Assembly: GCA_905250115.1 (NCBI GenBank)
Contig: CAJNOI010000036.1
Location: 159,324 to 223,323 of the forward strand
From: Adineta steineri
Taxonomy: Eukaryota; Rotifera; Eurotatoria; Adinetida; Adinetidae
Direction: 5' to 3'
Length of the DNA: 64,000 bases
Shown: positions 39,001 to 53,640 of the stretch, piece by piece
Position numbering within the stretch: position 1 is the first letter of the stretch
How the letters are laid out: the number at the start of each line of letters is the position of its first letter
The notes under the pieces: model-generated
Databases searched by the model: none
What the model saw: the letters and a program-made list of their open reading frames with translations, nothing else
What the model was told of the DNA's origin: nothing
Translations under genes and position numbers: made by a program

Positions 39001-42000
39001 ATAAATAATCGTGCGTGTGTGTATGTGTGTATTGCAAAAAAAAACAGAATTATAACACGATTTGAATGTTTTGGCAAAAACAGAGATTAGTTTTAATAAA
39101 ATATTTTATTTTTATAGAACCGCACATGAACGAGCACATAAAAATATGGATAGAAAATCCAAAGAGGAATTTCATTATCCATGGGAAAAATCAGGAAATT
39201 CTGATAAAAAATCCAAGGACGCATTTCCTTGGCCGTGGGAAAAGATTGCTAATAAGAGCTTAAATTTGGATACAGATGATGATGATGTTATTATGCCAAG
39301 TATAAATGTACCACCACCAGATAATTCAATGACACGATCAACAGAAACGTAAGTTTATTATTTCTTTTTCTGATTTTTAAATGAATGTTTACAATTAGAT
39401 TAAATTTATCAAAACAACCTCGAAAATTACCAAGATCAGTTGCAATATCAATGCAAAAATTTCGTTGGGAACCAACAGGTGGTTATATATCATGTATGGA
39501 TGATTCAAATTTAGTTTTTGGTGTTAAAGAAATTGAAAGTAAAGTTGTCGATGTTATATTAAAACGTCGAAATGCAGATGATATATTTCAACGATGGGTT
39601 TTTATTTCATTGAATGATGAAGATCAAAATGAAATTGATGTAGATTTTACAAAACCATTGTAAATCAATAATTGTTCATTATTTCGAAATCTTTCTCATC
39701 TTTTTTGTTTTTTAGTTTAATTGTTTCCAAAGCTCGACCAACAATGGCTTTAACAGTATTACTTCCATCATGTACAGGAAATGAATCAAGTGATGTTAAT
39801 ATTTCTTGTATTGGTTGTCCGATAACATTACAACCAAGACGATACGAAGAAAATGGTTGTGCTAATCAAAAATGGGCATATGATGAAACACTTGGATTTC
39901 TTCTTCCATTCAATGCAACATTAACGGATAAAGGTATAATTCTTTATTTTTGAATCGTATGATAACAAGAAAAATATTCTTTTTAGAAATTACAGCAGCT
40001 AATCGAGCAAATATTTGTTCGTATACAGTTAATTATGAAGCACTATCACAACCAGTAAGTAGAATGAATTTTGAAAAAAAATATATCTCTTTTTTTTTTA
40101 CTCAAAAGGGATTTATTGTATCAATTTTAAATAATAATGATCAATCAGAAGATGTACCTGTTTGTCTTGCTTGTGCACAAGCAATGCGTGGAAAATATCG
40201 TTTAGTTAAAATCGAACCCGATAAGAAATTTACTTGTGTTATTGGAAAAAGTAAACATCTTTAATATACAGAAATATTAGAATTATTTTCTTGTTAAGGA
40301 CTTGATCTGAAATTTCATGGTCCATTTCATTGTCTTAATCATAAAGTTGATTTAACACGAGATGAAGCTGAAAATACACTTTTTCAACGACAAGAACAAC
40401 TTGAACAGTAAATTTTTATCTTTAAAAATTTCTCGCTAATATTGATATTTAAAGATTACGACAAGAAGCAAGTGTTCGAAATATTGCTAAAGAATTAGCT
40501 GCAGCAAAACCAATACAAATCGTTCATTTACTTGCTTATCGTAATGGTGAAGGTCATACAAGACAAGGTAAACTTTTAATTGGTTCAAGTATTATTGGTG
40601 TAAGTATTAATAATTAGTAAATGAATAATATACATTGTACAATAATCTCTAGTTACTTGATCAAGCTACTCATCGATTGGATTTAACAAATGCTGCTCGA
40701 CGATTTTATGTTATCGATGGTAATGTCATGTTAAGTATTGAAGATCTTATTCAATGGGCAACAGAATATTATAAAAAACGTTTTAATCAAATATCAAAAC
40801 CAACACGTAAGTTGTTTTTTTTCATTTGTTCAAATATACAAAAATACTAATAATTATTTTCAGAAACACAACTTCTTGATAGAGTTGACTTAGACACACC
40901 TGTACCACCAAAAAGTAAATTAAAAGAACTGGCACCTATACCTCCCCCTCCGCACGTTTTCTTTCCTTTTGCTTATTTTTTTATCGAGACTAATGTGCGG
41001 ACTCAAGAGGACATGATCATTTGTAGATAACTAAAATCTCAAAATACGACGCGTTTTCTATGGAAATAGGCTTTTCCTTAGAATATTCATTTTTTCGCTA
41101 GTCCACGAAATGATTATATATTCTCACATTAGTCTCAATAAAAAAATAATTGAAAGAAACGAAATCGTGCTAAGGATATAGCCTATGAAAAAAGTCCCAC
41201 TTCCTTTATAATTTCTATTTTTTAAAATTTAATATAAATTTTTCAATAGTTCCTGATTCACAACGACGATCAAGTCTTGATAATCAATCAGAAAAAACAA
41301 CATTGTCAAGTAAATTACGTGATCTAAGTCCAACAAAACAACATTTTCAAGGTTTACCAAAAGCATCAGATTTAAAACGAGCAATAAAACAAAATTCTGT
41401 TACACGAGCTATCGATGTTGATATGAGTTATTTATTAAAATTTCCTATTGAAGTATGGGTTTCATCTGGTGAAGCATTCGTCCGACCTTCTGGTTTGTTA
41501 GAAAAAACTATTTTTATTTCAGAAAAAATATTTTATTATTATAGATGCAGATCAAAAACAAAATCAACGTTTTATGCAACGCGAAGAACGAACACCTGTT
41601 GTACATGAATTAGAACGAGAAAAACATGCTTTACGTCTTTTGAAAGGTTTTTATTTATTTTCTAATGTATATATGCTTCTAAAAATCTTATTTAGGACGA
41701 CGTATATCAGGTCAATCAACAGGTGAGCTTGTTCCTCAACAAAATCCAGATGTACCTGTTATTAAACAAGGACATTGGACACAAAAATCAGATGTTGAAC
41801 TTGATAAACAAGATGATGTAGAATTATTAAGAGTAAATATTTATTTTATTAATCAGATATTCTTTTAATTAATTTTTGTACAGAATTCATTAGGTGAAAT
41901 TCTGGTTTCACAACAACCTGAAATAACACGACCGATTTCATCAGCTGCAACTGATCGTTTAGCACAACATTCAAAAATTGTATTTTGTTTTTTTTTGTCT

Positions 42001-42875
42001 AACAAGAGAATTGATTTTGATATTTTTCTTTTTAGAAACGTACTTTAATTTATTTGAATGGTGAACCAAAAGAAACAGCTGTTCAATGTTTTGGTAGTAA
42101 TTTAAATGAATTAATGGAAGCTGCTAAAATGAAATTGAATTTAATGCAACCAATTCAAGCATTATTTGATGAAAATGGACATATTGTAAGAATTATTTTT
42201 GAGAAAAAAAAATCATATTTTATGTGTACGTATATATAGATTGAACGATTTGATCAATTAAACCGTGATCAATTAGTATGTGTATCAACAACAAAAACAT
42301 TTATTTCATTCTCTGAAAAACAACGTGAAGTTGATGTTAAAGCTGATTGGGCACGTACACGTAATAAATATGGCGATCAAGCAACAGATATTCGTGTTAG
42401 TTCAAACCTTTCAACATTTCCTCATGCAGCTGATCCATTTGGCCCACCAATATTAACATCAGATGATCAAAATCAAATTCGTCCAACAACAACAATAACA
42501 AAACCACCACCAGCACCAGCACCACTTTATCGTAGATTAGCTATTGAACAACAACAACAGCCACCACCAAAATCAGCTACACTTACTGAAATAACACCAT
42601 CACCAACAGTTATGAAGGATTCATTAATGTTAAGTGATGATGATGATGATGGACCTGATAGTGAAATTGAACGGATTACAAATGTGAACAATGATGAAAA
42701 TGAAAGTAGTCGAACAACAACAGCAGCATCAAGAAATGGAGCACAAGCTAAAAGTCCTTTTTCTCAATTATTTCCAGCTAATTCACGTTCATTAGCACCA
42801 ACAAGACCTCCACCATCGACACAGAAGTCAGATAGTGATGACGATGAGTTTATTAAAATGCTCAAAAGAAAATAG
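33043..42875 (+). CDS. DCDC1: DCDC1-like multi-doublecortin protein
   Basis: Large microtubule-associated protein, probably in cilia or dividing cells by family knowledge. The spliced protein approaches 1,900 residues (estimate) and starts MATSVSIIHPSHPMHHSK. It has several doublecortin-like folds, including FIIKIYRNGDHEINCLCKAT with AARRLFDINGQEI, SLEKYARQRPKRVFDINGIEI, PIRLQVLRNGERDMSKAVFV with AGRRLFDEHGTELFDLS, VHLLAYRNGEGHTRQGKLL with ARRFYVIDGNVML, and TLIYLNGEPKETAVQCFG. Between them are ricin-B-like Q-x-W segments (NQIWIFTTDGYI; QRWVFISLND), a feature of DCDC1. The acidic, disordered C-terminus ends DEFIKMLKRK. There are at least 25 exons; several introns are enlarged by inverted-repeat elements (38417-38557, 40955-41161) and direct repeats (37617-37770). 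A poly(A) signal lies at 42974-42979. Confidence 0.88.
37617..37770. repeat. Direct repeat pair inside DCDC1 intron
   Basis: GGTCAAAAAAACATCGAAAA followed by TC(A/G)ATTTTTC occurs twice, at about 37615 and 37738, some 123 bp apart. The intervening DNA (GAGGAGTTCGAATCTGAGG and onward) is more GC-rich than the intron. It may be a mobile-element relic. Confidence 0.5.
38417..38557. mobile_element. MITE-like element with 7-bp target-site duplication
   Basis: A 141-bp element in a DCDC1 intron. Its ends are inverted repeats over about 31 bp: left AAGGGGGTAATAGCTGGCAC then CCAGCACTCAG; right, read on the opposite strand, AAGGGGGTAATAGCTGGTAC then CCAGCACTCAG (one mismatch). ATTAGAC flanks it at 38410-38416 and 38558-38564 as a perfect duplication. 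There is no coding capacity, so it must have been moved by a transposase in trans. The superfamily is not identified. Confidence 0.85.
40955..41161. mobile_element. MITE-like inverted-repeat element in DCDC1 intron
   Basis: The left arm (40955-40997, CGTTTTCTTTCC .. GAGACTAATGTG) and the right arm (41125-41161, CACATTAGTCTC .. GAAAGAAACG) are reverse complements with a few mismatches and a short length difference. A second imperfect inverted pair, ATAGGCTTTTCCTTAG near 41066 and CTAAGGATATAGCCTAT near 41173, overlaps it, so the true ends may lie further out. No target-site duplication was found. Confidence 0.6.
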
Positions 42876-42973
42876 AAATGAATTGAAAAGAATTTTACAA
42901 TGAAAATGTTATTGTACGCGTGCGTGTGTTTGTGTGTGTCTTTGCGCTTGTGTTTGTTGTTTAACAAGAGTTT

Positions 42974-42979
42974 AATAAA
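42974..42979 (+). terminator. Poly(A) signal of DCDC1-like gene
   Basis: AATAAA about 100 bp after the TAG stop, preceded by a GT-rich run. Confidence 0.6.
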
Positions 42980-43151
42980 ATGCAATTGAAAATGACATAA
43001 ATAAAGTTCACACCAGATTCTAAGCTTTCTTATCTCGATTTTTGTTGACTTTTTAATCACTAGTTTTACATGCGAAAATGTTCTCTTCAAGTCCTCTTGA
43101 TGATGAATAAACAGAGAAATATTAATGAACTTGAAGGAAATCACGAAATCA

Positions 43152-43379
43152 GTCAAAAAAAGGTGAGCTCGAAATTTGGAGTTTACGACTTTATGGTATT
43201 TCAACAAATCCCCAACGTTTAACTCCATATTTTTTTTTCTTGAATAACATCGGTCGACTCAAAGTAGCCAAGAGTATTTATATAAGCAATTAGAAACAGA
43301 CGGTTAAAGTTCTGAGCTGAGATTTTCGTTGAAAAGTAGACATCCGTAAACTCCAAATTTCGAGATCACTTTTTTTGAC
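43152..43379. mobile_element. MITE-like element with ~35-bp inverted repeats
   Basis: Left end GTCAAAAAAAGGTGAGCTCG continuing AAATTTGGAGTTTACG. The right end, read on the opposite strand, is GTCAAAAAAAGTGATCTCG continuing AAATTTGGAGTTTACG. The arms differ by only a few positions over about 35 bp, and the whole is 228 bp. No open frame lies inside and no clear target-site duplication was found. Confidence 0.75.
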
Positions 43380-44033
43380 CCAAGAAATCTATGAAAACTC
43401 GTATGAATGGGATGTTGGCGTGCATGAGAGACTGATAAAAAAGAAGTACTTACCCACATCTTTACCTATACCTTATTCATATAAGACTTTGATTTACTTG
43501 AGTTGCCAATATTTGAATGGTGAGTACTACTGCATAACTTTTCAATTCTCCATTTTCTCGTTACTTAACTATCTATATGGTATGTTAAGTATTCTGAAAT
43601 TAAAATATCTAGCACTACACATCGATGGAGTAATCGAAATATATGATAGTACAAAAACTTATTCATATTATATTTCAAACAGCGAAGTCATACAAATGAT
43701 GCAATTAGTTCTACTCTCTATCTTTAATAGCAATGATATTAATTCAATAGTTTCATATTTCAAATACAAAGTTTCAATTATATTTAAAAGAATGTAGCGT
43801 TTCAAGTATTTTCTCATCTATACATACAATAAAATGATAGTTAATCTTTATTTAGATGGAAACATATTTTTTACAGATGTCTCTCTCATCCGGACTAAAT
43901 CCAACAATCAGATTGGTTACTATTACTATTCACTGAACCTCCTTAAATTTTATTTTTGATCAGCTGTCGATTATATAAATTCCTATCCTTTAAGGTTTTT
44001 CTTATCCAAAGAGTCCACATTTAAATTTTACTG

Positions 44034-45704
44034 ATGACCACAATCACTTCTTTATCTCTCAATCATTCACATACTTTACCACATTCAACTGATTCAAATA
44101 CTCAATTAGTTCTCTGTATTAATTCATTTCGTGAATCTAAACAAGATATTTTATCAACATCACAAAATTCAAATTTATTTGTTAACCATTCACAAGAACT
44201 TATTGAACGTCTTTATCATCAACGATCAAAATTAATACAATTATATGATGTAGAAATTGAACGTCAACAATCAACACCACAATTAATTCTATTTCTCAAT
44301 CAAATTGATCAATTAATTAATGAATATGAAAATTATAAATATAAAAATCAAATTATCGGTAAATAATATTCAATTATAATTACAAAAAATATTAATATGA
44401 ATTTAATTTTTAGACGATACTACTCATACAGTTAAACATTTAGATGATGAATCATATTCCACATATTTTAATGGTAAGAATAAAAATCTAGAGAACAAAT
44501 AATTTTATTCATCATTCAGATGGTTCTTCTCTCGATGATTCCAATGATGTCGATGTATGTGAATTACATGAAAAAGAAATATCCGAACAATCTGCAAAGA
44601 TTTCAAATCATCGAGATAACGATGAAAATCTTCATATAAATCAGTAAGATAAAAAAAAGAAACTTTAAATGATCTTCATTTTTCTTTATAGTGATGATCA
44701 TTCATATGCAAAAATAGATCAAAATAACAAAGTTTCAACAAAAAAATTAACAGTAAAAAAATCATTTTTCTTTTCTTCGCGCTGAACAATTTTCTCTGTA
44801 GATTCTTCAACTGAAACGTTATAAATACGATGGATGTTGTCCATTAACAACACGTACATATGGTCTTGATCCAATAAAACATGGAATTCGTCATTTTCCA
44901 TGTACACGTGTAACAGCACCTATTAATCTATGTTAGAAAACCTTCTTCTTTTTTCAATCTTCTATATCACACATGTTTTTTTTGTTGATGATTAGATAAA
45001 CATTTAATACAATATCATCAATTAACACATTCTCCAGCTATGCAAATAGTTCGATTATTTGCTGATCAGAATGAAGAAGGTGATATTGATTTATTTTCAT
45101 CAAAATCTATCAGTCTTATTGCAACACATCCAACAGTTTATCGTGCACAATGTCCATTAAATCAATATGGAAAATTTGGTATTATAGCTGAACATAAAAT
45201 TCGTTTATGTACACAACCTAATCAACCTATTGGAGCACCATTAGTTACACCAAAAGATGTGTGTTTATATGATCATTTTGGTTCGTATAAATTAAATTAT
45301 TATTTAACTTGAGGGTGAGGTTGTAAGGTTCCGAACTCTACTTATCAGTGAAATAACTAGATGTTTATAGAACTGATGATTGAAACTTTTCTTCTCTTTC
45401 TCTTTAAGTTGTTTATCATCAAATGAAACGTTCATGTGCTCAACGTTTGGCCGAAGCGATAGTTAAAAATAAAACTGAACAAGTATTTCGTCCTGACGAA
45501 CAATTATTAAATGATACATTTTACGTTGAATGTCCTTTACGACATCCAAAAGCAATTTGTTGGAAATCTCCAATTTCAACTCGTCATATGGGACAACATT
45601 TAACCGGTATACATAAATTAGATCGAATAGCAAGACGTCAAATAATGATGGCATTACGAAAACAACCATCATCTTCATCATCCGTTGAAAGTTCAACTAA
45701 ATAA
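44034..45704 (+). CDS. Unrecognised protein with repeated Cys/His motifs
   Basis: I do not recognise this family. The spliced frame starts MTTITSLSLNHSHTLPHSTD. It has an N-terminal helical part (RLYHQRSKLIQLYDVEIERQ) and an acidic, disordered middle. Then come three similar blocks, each starting C-P-L: CPLTTRTYGLDPIKHGIRHF with PC and later HLIQYH; CPLNQYGKFGIIAEHKIRLC; and CPLRHPKAICWKSPISTRHM with HLTGIH. The blocks look like atypical zinc-binding modules (C-x-n-C-x-n-H-x4-H). The end is Ser-rich. Exons: 44034-44357, then short exons, with introns near 44752-44801, 44925-44994 and 45280-45410. A poly(A) signal overlaps the stop (45700-45705). PRMT3 starts 109 bp downstream on the same strand. 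A nucleic-acid-binding role is only a guess. Confidence 0.65.
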
Positions 45705-45705
45705 A
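45700..45705 (+). terminator. Poly(A) signal overlapping stop codon
   Basis: AATAAA overlaps the TAA stop of the Cys/His protein gene, implying a very short 3' UTR and leaving little room before PRMT3. Confidence 0.5.
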
Positions 45706-45792
45706 CATCATTCTAATATTTTTGTTTTATTTGTATAATCTATTTTATATAAATTGTGAACAGTATATATTAGTTTTTCGTGACAGATATAT

Positions 45793-45813
45793 TATTTTTT
45801 TTTGTTTTTAGAT
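45793..45813 (+). promoter_or_regulatory. Possible 3' splice acceptor just before PRMT3 start
   Basis: A run of T ending TGTTTTTAG stops 2 bp before the PRMT3 ATG. Either a 5' UTR intron ends here or this is a spliced-leader trans-splice acceptor. No matching 5' donor exon is obvious in the 109 bp since the previous stop. Confidence 0.4.
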
Positions 45814-48761
<2,948 letters not shown>

Positions 48762-49727
48762 TAGATTTTTTCTTGTTGAATTGTTATTGTTAAGTTATTT
48801 TTGTCCGTTGTTAAAAAGAAAATAAAAATGAAAGATCGATAAATGAAATAAGAAGAAGAAATAATATAACATATTTCAAAATTGAATTTTTTGTACATTA
48901 TAAATTAAAGTAATCGAGACGAATTTATTTCTCTATGATAATTAGATGGAAATTTAATATTTTTGGTGATAGGTTTTTTTTAATAAGAGAAAAAAACATT
49001 TGGAATGTTGTTTTAAACTTATTTTTCTTGTAAATGAATTGCACTTGCAATAAATTGAAATGTTGAATGAGTAAAAAAGAACGCAATATCTTGTTATTCT
49101 TAGTTTTTTCATGCATTAGTCATGTTGTTAATACACACAAGAAAACAAACGACAACCAATGCTAGATGTTTAAATTGTGAAACATATCTAAATATATTGT
49201 ATGAGTAAGTATTTCTAGAAAAAGAAAATTAAATTGTAACGAAGAAAACATAAATTTATCTTATGTCAATAAGCAAAAAAAGGGGAAAATTTTTGACTTA
49301 TAAAATACTCATCGTATTTGTTCAATTGCAACCCTATATATACTCGTTTGTATTAATAAACTAAAAAAAAATATAATTCACAATCTCTTTCGTCCTTTTT
49401 TTTTCTTGTCATTTTCTTCGATTTTTTTCATTTAAATAAAAAAAGAGAAAAACGAATGTCTCGCTTTCATTTATCGTATCGAAGAAATACATTGATCAAT
49501 AGTGTTTTTTACTGTTTTTGTTGTTGTCGTCGTCGTCATCATCATCGATTTTTTTTCTTCTTAAGTTAGTTTTACGTGTGAAAAATAGATTAACTTCCAA
49601 CTACTCATCGTTATTGTAAACGATTCACTAGATTTTTATAATATTAAGGTTTCTTACCTACTCGATTGTATATATATACTTCTTTTAGATTTCTTTTTTT
49701 TATTCGAAAATAAATCTATAGGAAATT
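48762..49727. other. Intergenic between PRMT3 and disordered-protein gene
   Basis: AT-rich, with the PRMT3 3' UTR (AATAAA-type signal near 48820) and the likely promoter of the next gene. Nothing else recognised. Confidence 0.6.
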
Positions 49728-52700
49728 ATGGCTGATAGAGAGCATAATCCAGAAGCATCTCATCCAACAAAATATGGAGCATTAGGTATCTTATCAACAC
49801 ATCCCTTAGCGGCAAATCCAAGTAATAATAAATGTTTTGTTTTTGATAATATAATATTACTTTACTTTTTTTTTCTTCGTAAGATCATTCAGAACAATCA
49901 GAATCTGAAGCTAATGACAAAACAAAACATGCTCATAAAGATACTAGTAATGTCGCACACAATAATACTAAGGAGCATGAAGATAGTGATTTTGATGATG
50001 AAAAGATTCAACACAAGATGAATGGTCTCATTAATACTATACAATCAGCATCACCTGATCATTCACGTAATACATCAACAAATGATGAATTACAGAGACC
50101 AAAATCACCATTTGTTGGTGAACAAGCTGAGCCATCAAAACGTATAACCAGTCCACAATTAACAAAAGAGCATCCAAATGTTTTAGTTGTTGACAAATCA
50201 CCTTCGCCAACTCATACTCAACAAAAACGAGTATCTCGTAAAAATTCATCAGCAAGTTCCACTAGTAACGATACAATTATTGGTGGAGATCTTAATTCAC
50301 CAAAACATGAAAAAAATGCAAATAAAAAACAACAAAAACATTCACCTTCACCTAACGAAAAATTAAATTCGTCTTCTACTCATAAAGAAAATCATGCTTC
50401 TGAACAACAAGTATCAAATAAAAAATTAAATAGAAGTCATGAAGAACAAAAATCTCCTAATCGATCAGATCATGAACAACGCAAATCTCCTAATCGATCG
50501 GATCATGAACAACGCAAGTCACCAAATCGTCACAATCGATCTGACCATGAAGAACAAAAATCTCCTAATCGATCCGGTCATGAAGAGCGAAAATCTCCTA
50601 ATCGACACAATCGATCTGATCATGAAGAACGAGAATCTTCCAAGTTTAAAAAACTTTTTCTTTTTTTTTCCAATTAAAATTATTTGTTTCTATTTTTAGT
50701 AAATCACCTACTCAAAAAACAAATCCAACTAAACAACAAAAACTTGTTAGGTTTGTAGACAACAAAAAACGATATAATCTTCTATGATTTATGTACAGAG
50801 TACCTTTGAAAATATTTGTCTAGAACATTATTCGATCGGTTAATTACTACGAGAGAAAAAAAGCCTAAAGATAACAGAAATACTAATGAATATATTCACT
50901 GCATATGAAAGTATTCAATAATACATCTAAAAGTTTTATTTTATCTCTTAGTTCTCCTACAAATACTAAAAAACAAAATCAAAAAGATTCTGATAATGAA
51001 AGTGATTTCTATGGTTCGCATCCAGCATCATCGAAACATAACAAAGAACGTACATCATCTAATGATAAACGACATTCACCAATACAAAAACGTACTGGAC
51101 ATGAATCTAAACATAATTCTTCGATTGAAAAAGATTCAAAAAAATCTCGACAACATACTGGAAAAGTAGATAAATATTCTTTATGATTATCATTATTATT
51201 TTCTTTTTTTTTCAAGCGACTATCAACAACAGATTCTGACAATGACCATAGAAACACTTCAAATCATTCAAAAAATAAACGAGTATCATCATCGAAAAAG
51301 AATGAATCAACGAAAAATAATCAAAGATTTCATGGATCATCTGACCATGAAAAATCACGATCAAGATCACCATCACCAAATGTTCGACACATTGGTGTAC
51401 GTAATAAAACACCCGAAATAACGAAAAAAGAAAATACTAGTAAAATATAATTCTATATATTCTTATAATTCTCTTTTCGATTTAGATAAACAATATAAGA
51501 AAGAAGTTGAACGAGCATTACATCGAAGTAGAAGTAATGAATCTATAAATCGTAATACCACGACTGATGATAAATCAAATGATTTAACATCAGATAATAA
51601 TACTGAAACTGAACAACAGAAACGAAAACCTGTTAAGGGAAAAAATAAAAATGCCGAAACTGAAACAGATCAAAAAAGTTTCTCGCATGATACTTCAACA
51701 ACTGGTAACTATCAACAACATCAAAGTACGTTTTTGTTTTTGTTCTTTTTTCAATTGAATGAAAAAGAAAGTATAAACATATGATTTAAAATTTAATCAA
51801 TTCTTTTTATTTCTTATATTGTTTATTATTTAATAGTGAAAGTAAACATTTTATTTTCAAGGATCATTTTTCAATATAAATTTGTAAAATAATTGTTGGT
51901 TAAGATGAATCCGCGATACTAAATTGAGTGCTTAAGAATTTTCTGAAAAACTGGTCCTCATGTTGTGATCATTTTAGTGTCTAGACGAAAGAAGCATCAC
52001 AAATCAACCAGTGGCGGATCTAGGATTTTGGAAGGAAGGGGCGATTTCGGTTAAAAACTATTTTTTGAATTCAATTGAAGTAGTATAAACCTATTTTTGG
52101 TGTAAAAAATAGAAAAAAATTCTGAAGGGTGAGGGACGACGGTTCCTTTATCCCCCTTAAATCAATGTATAAACTATTTATTTTATGACATTTTATTTTT
52201 TGTCTAGGATCTCCGGCTCAAAAATCATCGAAACCAGCATCGGATCATGTTCAATCTACAACTCATCCTAAACCACAAAAACGACACAGTTCAACCGAAC
52301 ATGATTCTGACGATGATAAAAATCGAAATAATAAAAGTACTCAAAAACATGATAAAGAACAATCAACATATCATGATCGTCACGTCGAATCTGATACAGG
52401 AGAAATAAAACATGAAAAACAACCAAAACCTCGTCGACCTAAACGTATTTCACGTACAACACAAACATATGAACATGTTTTTCGACGAATGGAACGTGAA
52501 CAAAATAATGAATTAATGCCAATAACTGATACCGATAAACATAGTCAAACAAAAGATTCACAATTAAATCCAAGAACAAAATCATCGAAAATACCTTTTG
52601 CTATGTATGTATCCAATGATGTTCATTCAAGTTGTTTAATTTTTTGTTTCTTATTCTTTTAGAATTCAAGAAATGCCACCAAAAAATTCTGCACGCGATC

Positions 52701-53065
52701 AACGAAGTTCATCGAAAGCATCGAATCATGGTCGACCTATGTCACCACAAAGTGGTAGATTGTTAATTCTTCGTCCAACACTTCCTATCCATCATGCAAA
52801 TGCTTCCAATATACAACGTATAAATCTTCAATATTCTATTGATTTAGTTCATAAAGAAAATAAAAAAGATAAATCAACAACAGATCAACGAAGTAAATCT
52901 AATCATGGTAAAAATTCGGAACAAGCGCATAATTTACCTCGAATAAATTCATCATCATCAACAACGGGACATACTCAAAAAAATAAATCCAATAAGAAAG
53001 AAAAATCGCCTTATAATAAAACTGACGATCGTAATCATCGACGCAAAACAGATGGTAATGTTTGA
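49728..53065 (+). CDS. Disordered, charged repeat protein, unknown function
   Basis: I do not recognise this gene. The spliced product (about eight exons) starts MADREHNPEASHPTKYGALG. It is almost wholly composed of Ser, Lys, Asn, Arg, Glu, His and Gln, as expected of an intrinsically disordered protein. Residues in the second exon form tandem units of the type RSDHEQRKSPN (about 50440-50635), with RS-like dipeptides later (SRSRSPSPNVRH). The one segment likely to fold is near the C-terminus, PKRISRTTQTYEHVFRRMER, followed further on by RLLILRPTLPIHH. It ends RNHRRKTDGNV. Frame is kept across introns near 49824-49883, 50645-50699, 50755-50951, 51166-51216, 51433-51484, 51727-52206 and 52606-52661. 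A role in RNA processing or with microtubules is possible; nothing proves it. Confidence 0.7.
50440..50635 (+). repeat. Tandem coding repeat
   Basis: About five to six units of roughly 33-45 bp encode RSDHEQRKSPN-like repeats, some extended by HN. The unit nucleotide sequences are very similar (CTCCTAATCGATC(A/C/T)G), indicating recent slippage or unequal exchange. Confidence 0.85.
52009..52165. mobile_element. Probable hAT-like MITE relic
   Basis: CAGTGGCGGATCTAGG at 52009 matches the end of the element in the PRMT3 intron and the common hAT-type terminus. A matching right end is not seen. AAATCAAC before the element and AAATCAAT at about 52158 could be a decayed 8-bp duplication. It sits in an intron of the disordered-protein gene. 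Confidence 0.5.
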
Positions 53066-53390
53066 TAGTATATATATGATATATTCAATGTAATATTTAA
53101 ACAGAAACTTAGACAAGCGTGTTTATGATTGAATTTATTTACTTTTCTACTTTTTTTTCTTCTAAAATAAACATTTAATACAATAAAAAATAACTCGGTA
53201 CATGTGACATTTTGATTATATAAAGTCTTTCTTATGAGATTAACTAATATAAAAGAAATTGTTGTAGGAAATAAAATCAAAAAGTTTATTTTAAGGTTGA
53301 TGTATTCGTTTGTTTAGCATTTTCTATTGTTTTCGACGCAAGAACATTAGGTACATATCACAGAACTAGTTCATCGTTCTCATTTTTTTG

Positions 53391-53640
53391 TCAACATTTA
53401 AGAAGTTCAGTATTTATATGACATAAGTTATTACGTACTGTACTCGCATCAACATTCCTTGGACAAATTTCAGAACATATTGAAATATTTCCACGTAATA
53501 TTTTATTATTATGAAGCATATTTTGATCTATTATTTCCACATTTGGCATTAGCAGATGTTTGTCTATTATAATTCCCCTTACTCGTTCAGATAAGGTTTT
53601 AACAAATGTTGTCAATTGAACACCTAGATCGACTAGTTTA
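53391..53640 (-). pseudogene. Possible exon or gene fragment, unknown
   Basis: An open frame of about 80 codons with balanced composition, unlike the Ile/Tyr/Lys-rich random frames nearby (VKTLSERVRGIIIDKHLLMP, SEICPRNVDASTVRNNLCH). It has no ATG. A CTAG acceptor-like site lies at its 5' end (about 53625). No family recognised. It may be a relic or an isolated exon. Confidence 0.2.

Larger units (their letters stand above)
42876..44033. other. Intergenic with MITE-like element
   Basis: Contains the DCDC1 poly(A) signal, an inverted-repeat element at 43152-43379 and an open frame at 43375-43797. That frame begins inside the element and has no ATG in its first half, so I do not annotate it as a gene. 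Confidence 0.6.

Noticed and set aside
43375-43797. 140-codon open frame after the 43152 element
   Set aside because: It begins with TTG inside the inverted repeat, has no ATG in its first half, no splice context and an Ile/Tyr/Leu composition expected of AT-rich random DNA.
50440-50635. Possible CRISPR-like array
   Set aside because: Repeats are in frame within an exon and have no unique spacers; this is a coding tandem repeat in a eukaryote.
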